Shown here one piece after another: positions 1 to 6,908 of a stretch of DNA of 52,643 bases; the stretch's first letter is position 1, and the number at the start of each line of letters is the position of its first letter. The position numbers and the translations under genes were made by a program. The notes beneath the pieces were generated by a model. The model searched no databases. It was not told the origin of the DNA and saw nothing but the letters and a program-made list of their open reading frames with translations. Source of the DNA: an uncultured Lysobacteraceae bacterium (GTDB lineage: Bacteria > Pseudomonadota > Gammaproteobacteria > Xanthomonadales > Xanthomonadaceae); the NCBI GenBank assembly GCA_946480825.1, contig CAMLLG010000024.1:1-52643 (forward strand), in the 5' to 3' direction.

Positions 1-524
1 TGGCCATCCAGATGATCATCAACAAGGAGCTGGGGCTGAACTTCTGCGAGAACCCGTGGCAGGGCAGCTTCATCGTCGACAAGCTCACCGACATCGTGGA
101 AGAGGCGGTCTACAAGGAGTTCGAGGCGATCAGCGAGCGCGGCGGCGTGCTCGGCGCCATGGACACCATGTACCAGCGCGGCAAGATCCAGGAAGAGTCG
201 ATGTACTACGAGCACAAGAAGCACGACGGCTCGCTGCCGCTGATCGGCGTGAATACCTTCCTGCCGAAGGATCATGGCGGGGATATCGTGACCGAGATCG
301 AGTTGATCCGGTCGACGGAGGGGGAGAAGGGGCAGCAGATCGCGAATGTGGCGGGGTATCAGAATCTACGGAATACCGCAGAGGGATTGGGGTATCTTCA
401 GAAGACCGCGCGGGATCGCGCAAATGTGTTCGCCGCTCTGATGGAAGCTGTCAAATCTTACAGCTTGGGTCAGATTTCACATGCGCTTTACGATGTGGGT
501 GGGGAGTATCGACGGAATATGTAG
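1..524 (+). CDS. icmF: Fused isobutyryl-CoA mutase IcmF, C-terminal part (5' truncated by window)
   Basis: The frame is open from the window edge (first full codon at base 3) and ends at TAG 522-524. The 173 visible residues form the end of the B12-dependent acyl-CoA mutase subunit of IcmF. Family landmarks are ENPWQGSFIVDKLTD, RGGVLGAMDTMYQRGKIQEES, HDGSLPLIGVNTFL, RSTEGEKGQQ and the terminal SLGQISHALYDVGGEYRRNM, which is typical of IcmF and not of methylmalonyl-CoA mutase. The enzyme interconverts isobutyryl-CoA and n-butyryl-CoA and carries its own G-protein chaperone domain, upstream of this window. Codon choice drifts toward lower GC from about base 260 on, just before the AT-richer island that follows. 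Methylmalonyl-CoA mutase large subunit is the alternative but fits the C-terminus less well. Confidence 0.9.
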   Translation, partial: AIQMIINKELGLNFCENPWQGSFIVDKLTDIVEEAVYKEFEAISERGGVLGAMDTMYQRGKIQEESMYYEHKKHDGSLPLIGVNTFLPKDHGGDIVTEIELIRSTEGEKGQQIANVAGYQNLRNTAEGLGYLQKTARDRANVFAALMEAVKSYSLGQISHALYDVGGEYRRNM

Positions 525-560
525 CGTGTCAAAAATGCCGATCAGAGAATTGGACCAACC

Positions 561-1778
561 ATGACCAAATTCAGAAGAATTCACCTAGAGAACTGGCGGC
601 AGTTCGGCAGCGTCGATATCGACTTGTCCGCACAGACCACCATTCTTACTGGCTCGAACGGGTGCGGTAAGACATCCGTACTGAACATTCTAAGCAAACA
701 TTTTGGCTGGAATTTGCTATTTGTTTCCACGCCTTACATTAGTAAGCGAAGTCGTCGGCGAATATATTCCGATTGGCGTCAGTCCACTTGGGATGAAGAG
801 CAGACTCCTGAGGCTCCCTCTGTAGGTTTCATCGATTACGAGGATGGGGCTCGCTGTACGCTGCGAGCTCCGGAGAGGTCGGGGCAGAATGCTCAGTATC
901 ACTTGGTCTACGACAATCAAAGGTCTGTGGTCGGGTTGCATATCCCCTCTCATCGACCTCCAATTTCCTATCAGCCAATTTCACAAATCCCCACGAATCC
1001 AAAGAACAACCAACAGCTGTATCGAGAATTTCAAAGCGTGTTGTTTCAGTCGATAAGTGCTCAGAAATCTCAGAATCCAGGGCTTATTCTCAAACAATCA
1101 TTAGTTTCGCTGGCTGTGTTCGGCTATGGAAGTGAAGCCGTTTCCGCAAATGATGAGTACAGGGCAATCTTCGATTCATTTCAGGAGGTTCTGAGAATCC
1201 TCTTGCCAGCAGAGCTCGGCTTCAGGTGTATCGAGATCCGGATGCCTGATGTTGTCTTGGTAACTGATTCAGGGGACTTTTCGCTGGATGCTATGTCGGG
1301 TGGTGTGAGCTCGGTCTTGGGGCTCGCTTGGCAGATTCATATTTTTGGGTCCACGACCACTGATTGTACAGTCCTTATTGATGAGCCAGAGAATCACCTG
1401 CATCCCCGAATGCAGCGAACGTTGTTGCCAAATTTAGCTCGTGCCTTTCCTGGGCATAGATTTGTTGTTGCTACCCACAGTCCATTCATTGTGTCTTCGA
1501 ACGAGTTTGCGTCGGTATATGGGTTGAAATATTCAGACGATCGACGTGTTCATTCGGTTCGATTGGATTCTTCTGAACTGTCTTCCTCTCCCGAACAAGT
1601 GCTTCGCGAAATTCTTGATGTGCCTAGCGTAATGCCGGTTTGGGTGGAAGACAGAATTCGTAGCGTCATGAAGAGGCACGCCAATGGAACTTCTGAAGAT
1701 GCGAAAGCGATATATGAGGAAATTAGAGCGCTAGGATTGTCAGACGTTTTGTCAGATCTGCCTGAGCGGATGGGGTGA
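561..1778 (+). CDS. ptuA: AAA/ABC-type ATPase, PtuA-like (Septu anti-phage defence)
   Basis: This 405-residue SMC/ABC-type ATPase has a Walker A at residues 31-39 (GSNGCGKTS), an ABC signature at about 245-250 (MSGGVSS), a Walker B at about 271-282 (VLIDEPENHLHP) and an H-loop at 304-309 (ATHSPF). The segment between Walker A and signature is short, as in OLD/PtuA-like defence ATPases rather than in RecF or SbcC. It lies 7 bases upstream of an HNH nuclease gene in the same orientation. ATPase plus HNH is the two-gene Septu (PtuA/PtuB) layout, in which a PtuA-PtuB complex attacks nucleic acid during phage infection. The gene is visibly AT-richer than its surroundings, which suggests transfer. 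The ATG at 561 gives the expected start (MTKFRRIHLENWRQFG). There is no reverse transcriptase nearby, so it is not a retron effector here. The Septu name is inferred from architecture. Confidence 0.8.
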   Translation: MTKFRRIHLENWRQFGSVDIDLSAQTTILTGSNGCGKTSVLNILSKHFGWNLLFVSTPYISKRSRRRIYSDWRQSTWDEEQTPEAPSVGFIDYEDGARCTLRAPERSGQNAQYHLVYDNQRSVVGLHIPSHRPPISYQPISQIPTNPKNNQQLYREFQSVLFQSISAQKSQNPGLILKQSLVSLAVFGYGSEAVSANDEYRAIFDSFQEVLRILLPAELGFRCIEIRMPDVVLVTDSGDFSLDAMSGGVSSVLGLAWQIHIFGSTTTDCTVLIDEPENHLHPRMQRTLLPNLARAFPGHRFVVATHSPFIVSSNEFASVYGLKYSDDRRVHSVRLDSSELSSSPEQVLREILDVPSVMPVWVEDRIRSVMKRHANGTSEDAKAIYEEIRALGLSDVLSDLPERMG

Positions 1779-1785
1779 GCCGCCT

Positions 1786-2418
1786 ATGATTTCGATTGCC
1801 AAGGGGGCGTGTCCTGCAATCCTCAGTGAAAATGCCGAAGCATGGTTGAGGGAGTGGCTGGCCGACAAAACTAATAACACAAAGCGATATCGATATCGTC
1901 ACGTAGATATCAAAGATGCGTTGAATCGCGAAACATTCAATAAGTGTGCTTATTGTGAGAGTCAGATTGGAGTCGCTCATCCTGGTGAAACTGAGCACAA
2001 GGTGCCGTCCTCTAAGGCTGAAATGAGACACTTCGACTGGACGAATTTGACCCGAGCATGCACGGAGTGCAATCGCAGGAAGAATGATTACTACGACGCT
2101 CATGACGCATTCGTTGATCCATACGAGGATGATGTCACCGCTTTTTTTGAGCACCATGGCCCGATTGTTTGGTGGGTAGACAGTAATCGTCGGGCTGAAA
2201 TTGCGGTTAAGACGCTTGAGCTTAACGAGCGTGAACGTCTAATTCTTTCAAAGCGCGACGCGCTCATGTCTCTGAAAGAGTCGTTGGCTCGATATGAGCG
2301 AGAGGATGATCAAACACTTAAAGAAGTGCTTCGACTGGGGCTGCTGAAAAAGGCTGAGCCTGATAATGAGTACTCAGCGATGATCTCGGCGGTCTTGGCG
2401 AGAAAAGGGATCCTCTAG
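1786..2418 (+). CDS. ptuB: HNH endonuclease, PtuB-like (Septu anti-phage defence)
   Basis: The 210-residue protein carries an HNH/zinc-finger core: CAYC at 54-57, ETEHKVPSS around 69-77 (likely catalytic His71), WTNL at 85-88 and CTECNRRKND at 92-101. The two CxxC pairs (54/57 and 92/95) would bind structural zinc. The CAYCE...EH.VP...W.NL...C..CN spacing is that of the HNH proteins partnered with PtuA-type ATPases in Septu and in retron Ec78-like systems. The gene starts 7 bases after the ATPase stop, so the two are almost certainly co-transcribed and translationally close. Base composition is as low-GC as the ATPase gene and unlike the rest of the window. The C-terminal half (about 120-210) is helical and charged, with no motif I recognise. 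The predicted role is the nuclease effector of the pair. Confidence 0.8.
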   Translation: MISIAKGACPAILSENAEAWLREWLADKTNNTKRYRYRHVDIKDALNRETFNKCAYCESQIGVAHPGETEHKVPSSKAEMRHFDWTNLTRACTECNRRKNDYYDAHDAFVDPYEDDVTAFFEHHGPIVWWVDSNRRAEIAVKTLELNERERLILSKRDALMSLKESLARYEREDDQTLKEVLRLGLLKKAEPDNEYSAMISAVLARKGIL

Positions 2419-2454
2419 CGAAACTCGTAAATGCCCTAAGGCGCATACGCTGTT

Positions 2455-2548
2455 GTAGGGTGCATAAGCGAAGCGTCATGCACCGTTTTGGGTATCCGAC
2501 ACCGGTAACGTTTGATGGCGCATGACGCCTTCGGCTTATGCGCCCTAC
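2455..2548. repeat. Inverted pair of REP-like palindromes
   Basis: The arm at 2455-2484 (GTAGGGTGCATAAGCGAAGC...) is the imperfect reverse complement of 2517-2548 (...GCCTTCGGCTTATGCGCCCTAC). The two arms are separated by about 32 bases. They form a BIME-like pair downstream of the transposase gene. The structure could also act as a terminator or mRNA-stabilising hairpin for the preceding ptuB-like gene. Confidence 0.75.
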
Positions 2549-3051
2549 GGTGGGGCGGACCAATCGGCTGGGAGGAGGCCTCGTCGGAAGTGGCGGTGCA
2601 GGCTGGAGTGGGGCCAATCGGTGGCGCGTTGGACTAGTCGGTGTTTTACCGGGTTGTAATGGATGTAATCGACGTGGTTGCGGTAGTCGGCTTCATCGCG
2701 AATCAGATGCTCCCAATACCGGCGTTGCCAGATGCCACGTTCGCCACGTCGCTGACGTACAGCCGATCGATGTTCGGTGACGGGTATCTGCTTGCTGAAA
2801 GTCTTCTTGATCCGCCGCCAGCGGCTCGCGAAATCGCTGTCTCCGGGCGGAAGGGTGGCGATGCAATGCAGATGCTCGGGCAGGACGACCCATGCGTCGA
2901 CCCGGAAGCGTCGCCATCGTGCGGTGTCTACGACGGCATGCTTGAGGAGGTCCAGCCTCCGGACGAGCAGGTCGTTGCCGCGCCGTTCCAGCAGGTTTAC
3001 TGTGAAGAAGTAGGTGCCGCCCTGGTGCCAAAGACGTCTGTAATCGGGCAT
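2545..3051 (-). CDS. REP-associated tyrosine transposase (Y1_Tnp family)
   Basis: Translation from the ATG at 3051 gives 168 residues beginning MPDYRRLWHQGGTYFFTVNL, the conserved RAYT N-terminus. An in-frame extension upstream to 3195 lacks family similarity, so the internal start is preferred. The HUH metal motif is HLH at residues 60-62 (VVLPEHLHC). The nucleophile motif is DYIHYNPVKH at 128-137, with Tyr129 the likely catalytic residue. Also present is the RGIWQRRYWEHLIRD block at about 105-119. These enzymes nick and mobilise REP palindromes through a 5'-phosphotyrosine intermediate. The flanking palindromes (2455-2548 and 3189-3212) are the expected substrates. All key residues are intact, so the enzyme may be active. 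It is unrelated in detail to the second Y1 transposase at 3964-4674. Confidence 0.88.
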   Translation of the reverse strand: MPDYRRLWHQGGTYFFTVNLLERRGNDLLVRRLDLLKHAVVDTARWRRFRVDAWVVLPEHLHCIATLPPGDSDFASRWRRIKKTFSKQIPVTEHRSAVRQRRGERGIWQRRYWEHLIRDEADYRNHVDYIHYNPVKHRLVQRATDWPHSSLHRHFRRGLLPADWSAPP

Positions 3052-3188
3052 GTCGCGGGAAAGTGGGTCGAGGTTCCGTATCGTCGTTGGCGTTGCGGCT
3101 ACAAGGTATCGGCGATGTCGGATCTCTTTGTAGGAGAACTCTGATACTGCGGTGTTGCTTCGAGTTGTGCCGGCTCGGACAGTCGTTC

Positions 3189-3212
3189 GGCGCATGACGC
3201 CTTCGGCTTATG
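3189..3212. repeat. REP-like palindrome copy upstream of RAYT
   Basis: GGCGCATGACGCCTTCGGCT followed by TATG repeats the arm at 2517-2540 almost exactly. It lies between the RAYT gene and the GGGGTCAGAGT repeats of the next element. Confidence 0.7.
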
Positions 3213-3216
3213 TAAA

Positions 3217-3290
3217 ACAGGGGTCAGAGTAGAGTTTCGAGGTGCCCACCGTTGTCGTCCCGGGATCGCACCAAAACACGGGTCAGAGTG
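3217..3290. repeat. End repeats (GGGGTCAGAGT type) of the truncated transposase copy
   Basis: Two copies of the short motif occur: AGGGGTCAGAGTAGAGTTT around 3219-3237, and ACACGGGTCAGAGTGCACTT around 3275-3294. The same pair of variants recurs at 3911-3973 next to the complete transposase, in the same order, so both copies carry the same left-end sequences. Confidence 0.7.
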
Positions 3291-3477
3291 CACTTTCCGC
3301 GTTTGCCTTCGCCTTCCTTGGTCTGCCGATCTTGCGCGGTCCGGCCGGACGCCCGAGCTGGGCTTCGATGGCCTCGCGGAAGCGGTTCGTGCCGTAGGCG
3401 TGCTGACGTTGGACATGTCCGCGTATCGCATCCAACTCGTCCGGGCTTACGGTTTCCATCACGAACGCGCGGTAGCT
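3283..3477 (-). pseudogene. Truncated duplicate of the Y1 transposase at 3964-4674 (C-terminal 60 residues only)
   Basis: The minus-strand translation reproduces the last ~63 residues of the neighbouring transposase (YRAFVMETVSPDELDAIRG to KANAESAL) with one visible amino-acid change (GRPRKAK versus GRPSKAK). Identity ends abruptly at about 3477, and upstream sequence is unrelated. No catalytic HUH or Tyr motif remains, so it cannot be functional. At DNA level the segment from about 3274 to 3476 matches 3957-4157 with only about three differences, so the duplication is recent. It is a remnant of partial transposition or recombination between copies. Confidence 0.8.
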
Positions 3478-3533
3478 CGGAGGGTGTATTGATGTGTGCC
3501 CCCCGTTGTCGTCCCATCCTCGCACCGTGCTCG

Positions 3534-3577
3534 GCGCGTCAAGGTCGAGGCAAGTTGCTGCGCAAACCTTGACGCGC
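3534..3577. repeat. Perfect 12-bp inverted repeat (stem-loop)
   Basis: GCGCGTCAAGGT (3534-3545) and its exact reverse complement ACCTTGACGCGC (3566-3577) enclose a 20-base loop. It sits in the segment between the truncated and complete transposase copies, ahead of the small gene at 3647. It could be a transposase end, an operator or a terminator. Nothing in the sequence decides between these. Confidence 0.55.
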
Positions 3578-3646
3578 CTGCGCGCGATGCGGTTTGGACC
3601 CGCCAACGGCGCTCACTCCGGGCGTCGGGCGAAACGGAGTGCCGTC

Positions 3647-3850
3647 ATGTCCAAGCCCAACTCGCCGCCTGCTTCCCGCGCAGCGGTGTCGAACGTCCTG
3701 CTGGTCGAAGTTCCGCCCCAGTTCATCGCCCTGTGCGAAGCCAGCGGCACCCGCCCGCAAGCCGCCCTGCGCGGCATGGCCGCCCTGGTCTGCGGCCTGC
3801 GCTACGACGACGACAACCGCCTGGTGCCGCTGGAAGGCGCGGCCGCATAA
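3647..3850 (+). CDS. Small conserved-looking hypothetical protein between two transposase copies
   Basis: The 67-residue frame starts MSKPNSPPASRAAVSNVLLV and ends at TAA 3848-3850. A GGAG about 9 bases upstream of the ATG (around 3635) supports the start. The middle part (VEVPPQFIALCEASGTRPQAALRGMAALVCGLR) reads like a short helix-rich domain, similar in feel to small plasmid or phage accessory proteins with a DNA-binding or antitoxin-like helix. I cannot assign a family. It is the only plausible gene in the 3477-3910 segment, which separates the truncated and complete transposase copies, so it may be cargo carried with that element. Codon use is GC-rich, like the chromosome. Confidence 0.5.
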   Translation: MSKPNSPPASRAAVSNVLLVEVPPQFIALCEASGTRPQAALRGMAALVCGLRYDDDNRLVPLEGAAA

Positions 3851-3910
3851 GCTTCACCCGGGCGCAGGCGGTGTCTGCGCCCGAGTTCATTGGATATAGG
3901 CTGACAGCGC

Positions 3911-3973
3911 AAAAACAGGGGTCAGAGTAGAGTTTTAAAACAGGGGTCAGAGCAAAACACGGGTCAGAGTGCA
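3911..3973. repeat. Left-end GGGGTCAGAGT repeats (three copies)
   Basis: Copies lie at 3918-3928 (GGGGTCAGAGT), 3943-3953 (GGGGTCAGAGC) and 3960-3970 (CGGGTCAGAGT), each preceded by AAAACA or similar. The last copy overlaps the transposase stop region. Confidence 0.7.
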
Positions 3974-4674
3974 CTTTCCGCGTTTGCCTTCGCCTTGCTT
4001 GGTCTGCCGATCTTGCGCGGCCCGGCCGGACGCCCGAGCTGGGCTTCGATGGCCTCGCGGAAGCGGTTCGTGCCGTAGGCGTGCTGACGTTGGACATGTC
4101 CGCGTATCGCATCCAACTCGTCCGGGCTCACGGTTTCCATCACGAACGCGCGGTAGCGCGCCCGGCGCTCGTCGGTGTCCGGTGAAATCGACAGATATGC
4201 GCGATGGTGTGAAATCAGCGGGTCGCAGGCGCCCGACGCGTTGCAGCGGTGGCTGGACCATGGATAGTCGGCGGGATCGGTCACCATCGCGGCGCGCAAC
4301 GGGTTGAGTTCGATGTAGCGGTGACAGTGCATGAGATAAGCGCCGTCTTCGACCGGGCAGGCTTTGTAGCGTCCTTCCCAGAGTGTGCCGGTACGATGGT
4401 AGCGATGGTTGACGCTGCGGACGTATCGTCGCCCCAACGACTGCATCATCCTGCCGATCGCTCCCTGCGATGCGGGTGTGACGAGCAGGTGGACGTGATT
4501 CGTCATCAGGACATAGGCATGGATCGCGCAGCCCTCGCGCAGGGCGATCTCCCGCAGATCCGTACGGTATCGGAGATAGTCCGCATCCGCGAAGAAGCAT
4601 GGCTGTCGATCGTTGCCACGCTGGATGACGTGCTGCGGTATGCCGGGAATGTCGATTCGCATTGGGCGAGGCAT
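3964..4674 (-). CDS. Y1 (IS200/REP-type) transposase
   Basis: Translation from the ATG at 4674 gives 236 residues starting MPRPMRIDIPGIPQHVIQRG, the typical N-terminus of this family. An ATG 30 bases further upstream (4704) is possible but adds non-conserved residues. The HUH motif is H60-x-H62 (YVLMTNHVHLLV). The catalytic Tyr region is HRYIELNPLRA at 118-128 (Tyr120). GTLWEGRYKACPVE at about 96-109 is another family block. A C-terminal tail (about 170-236) ends in a basic RKIGRPSKAKA stretch that looks DNA-binding. The enzyme would cleave single-stranded palindromic ends. It is flanked by GGGGTCAGAGT repeats, and its C-terminal third is duplicated at 3283-3477. Confidence 0.87.
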   Translation of the reverse strand: MPRPMRIDIPGIPQHVIQRGNDRQPCFFADADYLRYRTDLREIALREGCAIHAYVLMTNHVHLLVTPASQGAIGRMMQSLGRRYVRSVNHRYHRTGTLWEGRYKACPVEDGAYLMHCHRYIELNPLRAAMVTDPADYPWSSHRCNASGACDPLISHHRAYLSISPDTDERRARYRAFVMETVSPDELDAIRGHVQRQHAYGTNRFREAIEAQLGRPAGPRKIGRPSKAKANAESAL

Positions 4675-4759
4675 GTGCGTGAATCTTGAAAGGAAGGAGG
4701 CCATGCTGCGCCACGGAAGGATGCACGTCTTTCAGGCATGGTCGTTTCGTGCTGTAGGG

Positions 4760-4783
4760 AAACTCCACTCTGACCCCGGTTTT
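4760..4783. repeat. Right-end inverted copy of the GGGGTCAGAGT repeat
   Basis: AAACTCCACTCTGACCCCGG then TTTT is the reverse complement of the left-end motif at 3918-3928 with its flanks. It lies about 85 bases upstream of the transposase start. Confidence 0.7.
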
Positions 4784-5069
4784 CCGACGTGTTGAAAATC
4801 ATGCACGGGCGATGCGATACGCGACACAAGGGAGTGCGGTTGACTATCTCTCGCGATCCCGGCATAACGACGGGCGTCGTGCGAATGCGACGAATCCTGT
4901 CGATGCAGGCGAGCGGTGTCCGCGGGATGCCGAGTGGGGTGCCATGCATCGCAAGAACACACTCGGGTAGGGCTGTGCGACGGCGCATCGCGGTCGCACG
5001 GCCGCCAGCGTGCGACGAATCCCGCAACCTGCGGCCCACCCCGGGCCCTCAATTCAACGGAGTCATTGG
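4784..5069. other. Intergenic region between transposase element and M23 peptidase gene
   Basis: Including the transposase leader, 395 bases (4675-5069) lack a convincing gene. Apart from the end repeat at 4760-4783 I see no repeat, hairpin or RNA gene. An open frame at 4789-5073 has basic, low-quality composition and no family signature. The promoter of the peptidase gene must lie here but no clear -35/-10 pair stands out. Confidence 0.5.
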
Positions 5070-5840
5070 ATGAGTATCCGTTTCCCAACGCTGTTCTGTA
5101 GCGCTGTCTTTCTGCTGCTTGCGGTGCCCGCCGGGCGTGCGCTGGCCGCACCCGATTTCCAGATGCCGTTTCCGTGCAATCAGGTCTGGACCGGTTCCAC
5201 CTGGAGCGGGCACAACCCGCTGTACGCCGTGGACCTCAACCGGACCGACGACCTCGGCGACACGGTCGTGGCTTCCGCGGGCGGCACGGTGAGCACGTCG
5301 GCGTATTCCACCACCACCGGTTACGGCAACTACATCATCATCGACCACGGCGGCGGCTGGCAGACGCTGTATGCGCACCTGCAGTCGCGCGACGTCTCGC
5401 GCGGCGCCACGGTCAGCAGGGGCCAGCGGATCGGCACGGTGGGCAACACCAGCGCCACGGCCAGCATCGGCGTGCATCTGCATTACGAACAGCGCTACAG
5501 CGGCACGGTGCGCAAGATCGTGTGGAACGGCAGCACCATTCCGTACTACGTCAAGCAGAGCTACACCAGCCGCAACTGCAACTCGGGCGGAACGGCCACG
5601 GGCACGGTCCGCACCAGCGGCGCGAATCTCAATGTGCGTTCGGGCCCCAGCACGAACCATGCGATCGTGGGCTCGCTGGCGAACGGCACCACGGTCACCA
5701 TCCAGTGCCAGGTCCGCGGAGAGTCGATCACCGGCACCTACGGCACCAGCACGCTGTGGAACCGGATCGGCAGCGGCCGCTTCATCCCGGATGCCTATAC
5801 CTACACGGGCTCGGACGGCCGGGTCGCACCGGATTGTTGA
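5070..5840 (+). CDS. Secreted M23 metallopeptidase with C-terminal SH3 domain
   Basis: From the ATG at 5070, preceded by CGGAG, the 256-residue product begins with a Sec signal peptide cleaved near ALA-AP at about residue 27. The M23 (lysostaphin/LasA-like) domain spans about 40-165. It has H48 and D55 in GHNPLYAVDLN as metal ligands, H103 in YAHLQS and H136/H138 in GVHLHYEQ. Also present are the glycine-rich core GYGNYIIIDHGGGWQTLYAH and RGQRIGTVGNT. An SH3-type domain follows at about 178-245 (ANLNVRSGPSTNHAIVGSL), which would bind cell wall. Enzymes like this cut peptide cross-links of peptidoglycan, in self-remodelling or in lysis of other bacteria. The H-x6-D spacing is wider than in lysostaphin, closer to beta-lytic or LasA types. 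The upstream in-frame extension to 5010 is not needed. Confidence 0.88.
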   Translation: MSIRFPTLFCSAVFLLLAVPAGRALAAPDFQMPFPCNQVWTGSTWSGHNPLYAVDLNRTDDLGDTVVASAGGTVSTSAYSTTTGYGNYIIIDHGGGWQTLYAHLQSRDVSRGATVSRGQRIGTVGNTSATASIGVHLHYEQRYSGTVRKIVWNGSTIPYYVKQSYTSRNCNSGGTATGTVRTSGANLNVRSGPSTNHAIVGSLANGTTVTIQCQVRGESITGTYGTSTLWNRIGSGRFIPDAYTYTGSDGRVAPDC

Positions 5841-5926
5841 TCGCGTCGCGATGATGCACGGCACCGGCGGGCGGCACAGGCCCGTCGGTGTTGGCGTATA
5901 TGTCGGCAGCAAGGGAGATTCGTCTG

Positions 5927-6787
5927 ATGCGCGTGCGCACGTTGACTGTGGCATCGTTCGCGGTCGCTGCGCTCGCGGCGAGCGTGGGGCTGTGGCTGGC
6001 GTTCGACCGGCATGCGACGGATTCCGCTTCGGGTGCGCCCAAGCCTGCGGCGCACGCCGATCATGCCGATCACCCGGAGGCGCATGGCGTCGCAAGTGAC
6101 GCGGGGCGCAGCCGCACGACCGGCATCGATCCGCGCGAGTTGATGCGTCGTTATGCGCTCGAAACGGAACTGGACAAGCGCGGCGCGCTGCTGGCGACGC
6201 TGCAGGCCAATCCCGACGATGAGGTGAAGCGATTCGCGCTCGCACTGGCCGCGAGCCGCGACCCGGTCGCCCGGCGCGAAGGGCTGCAACTGCTCAAGGC
6301 CTTTCCCCTGAGCGATGCCGAGGTGCGGGGTTTTCTGGTGAGCGAGATCGATCGCGAACAGGATCCGGCCATGCTCGCGACGCTCGTGGACATGCTGGCG
6401 CCGACGATGATCGCGTCCGAAGACACCGCGCCGCTCGTGGCGCAGCTGACGCGCCTGCGCGAACATCCAGACCCGGAGGTGCGCGCCGTGAGCGTTCTGC
6501 AGACCTCGCAATGGGATCGTGGCGAAGGACTGGAGAACGTGCTGCGCGAGGCCATGCAGGATCCCGACGAACGGGTGAGGCTGGCGGCCATCGGCGGGAT
6601 CACCGCCGAACGCCTGCGCTCGGAACGGCTGAAGGAGATGCTGTTGACGATCGCCTACGACCCGCAGACCAGCGACGAAGAGCGGAACCGCGCGCTGTTC
6701 GCCCTGGAAGGCTTCGCGTTGAACCGCGCCGAATACGAGATCTATCGACAGGCCGCGCAGCTCGGCAAACCCGGGCACGGGCATTGA
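5927..6787 (+). CDS. Membrane-anchored or exported HEAT-repeat protein
   Basis: The ATG at 5927 follows AAGGGAG (5911-5917) at good spacing, giving 286 residues. An N-terminal hydrophobic segment (about 5-27) acts as a signal anchor. A His/Asp-containing linker follows (HADHADHPEAHG). From about residue 70 on the sequence is a run of short helical pairs (DDEVKRFALALAASRDPVAR, DPEVRAVSVLQTSQWDR, DPDERVRLAAIGGITAERLR), each with the D-P-x-x-x-V-R start of HEAT/PBS-lyase-like repeats. HEAT solenoids serve as protein-binding scaffolds. No catalytic motif is visible. The His/Asp-rich linker could bind metal, but that is speculation. The gene follows the M23 peptidase by 86 bases in the same direction and may be co-transcribed. 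Confidence 0.75.
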   Translation: MRVRTLTVASFAVAALAASVGLWLAFDRHATDSASGAPKPAAHADHADHPEAHGVASDAGRSRTTGIDPRELMRRYALETELDKRGALLATLQANPDDEVKRFALALAASRDPVARREGLQLLKAFPLSDAEVRGFLVSEIDREQDPAMLATLVDMLAPTMIASEDTAPLVAQLTRLREHPDPEVRAVSVLQTSQWDRGEGLENVLREAMQDPDERVRLAAIGGITAERLRSERLKEMLLTIAYDPQTSDEERNRALFALEGFALNRAEYEIYRQAAQLGKPGHGH

Positions 6788-6908
6788 GGGCGACAACTGT
6801 CTGATCGAACGCGCGGAGCGGGTCGGAGTGGCCCTGCGCTGACGCCGCCCTGTGGACAAGCCGTGTGCCGCGCATGTCGATGTGCGCCCCGGTTGCTATC
6901 CTGCGCCC

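Larger units (their letters stand above)
2455..3212. mobile_element. REP-associated tyrosine transposase (RAYT) unit with flanking palindromes
   Basis: A minus-strand Y1 transposase gene (2545-3051) is bracketed by copies of one palindromic motif (GCATGACGCCTTCGGCTTATG). An inverted pair spans 2455-2548 on the 3' side of the gene and a single copy lies at 3189-3212 on the 5' side. This matches known RAYT loci, where the transposase is flanked by the REP sequences it acts on. The inner palindrome arm overlaps the transposase stop codon. Confidence 0.75.
3911..4783. mobile_element. Y1-transposase element with GGGGTCAGAGT end repeats
   Basis: The complete transposase gene (3964-4674) is bounded on the left by three direct GGGGTCAGAG-type motifs (3911-3973). 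On the right is one inverted copy, AAACTCCACTCTGACCCC with GGTTTT after it (4760-4783). The inverted outer ends define a unit of roughly 0.87 kb. The partial duplicate at 3217-3477 carries the same left end. Confidence 0.65.

Noticed and set aside
525..2418. Possible retron (ATPase plus HNH effectors of Ec78-like retrons)
   Set aside because: No reverse transcriptase gene, and only 36 bases between icmF and the ATPase gene, leaving no room for an msr/msd RNA.
4789..5073. 94-codon frame between the transposase and M23 genes
   Set aside because: Basic, no ribosome site, no family similarity, and overlaps the peptidase start.
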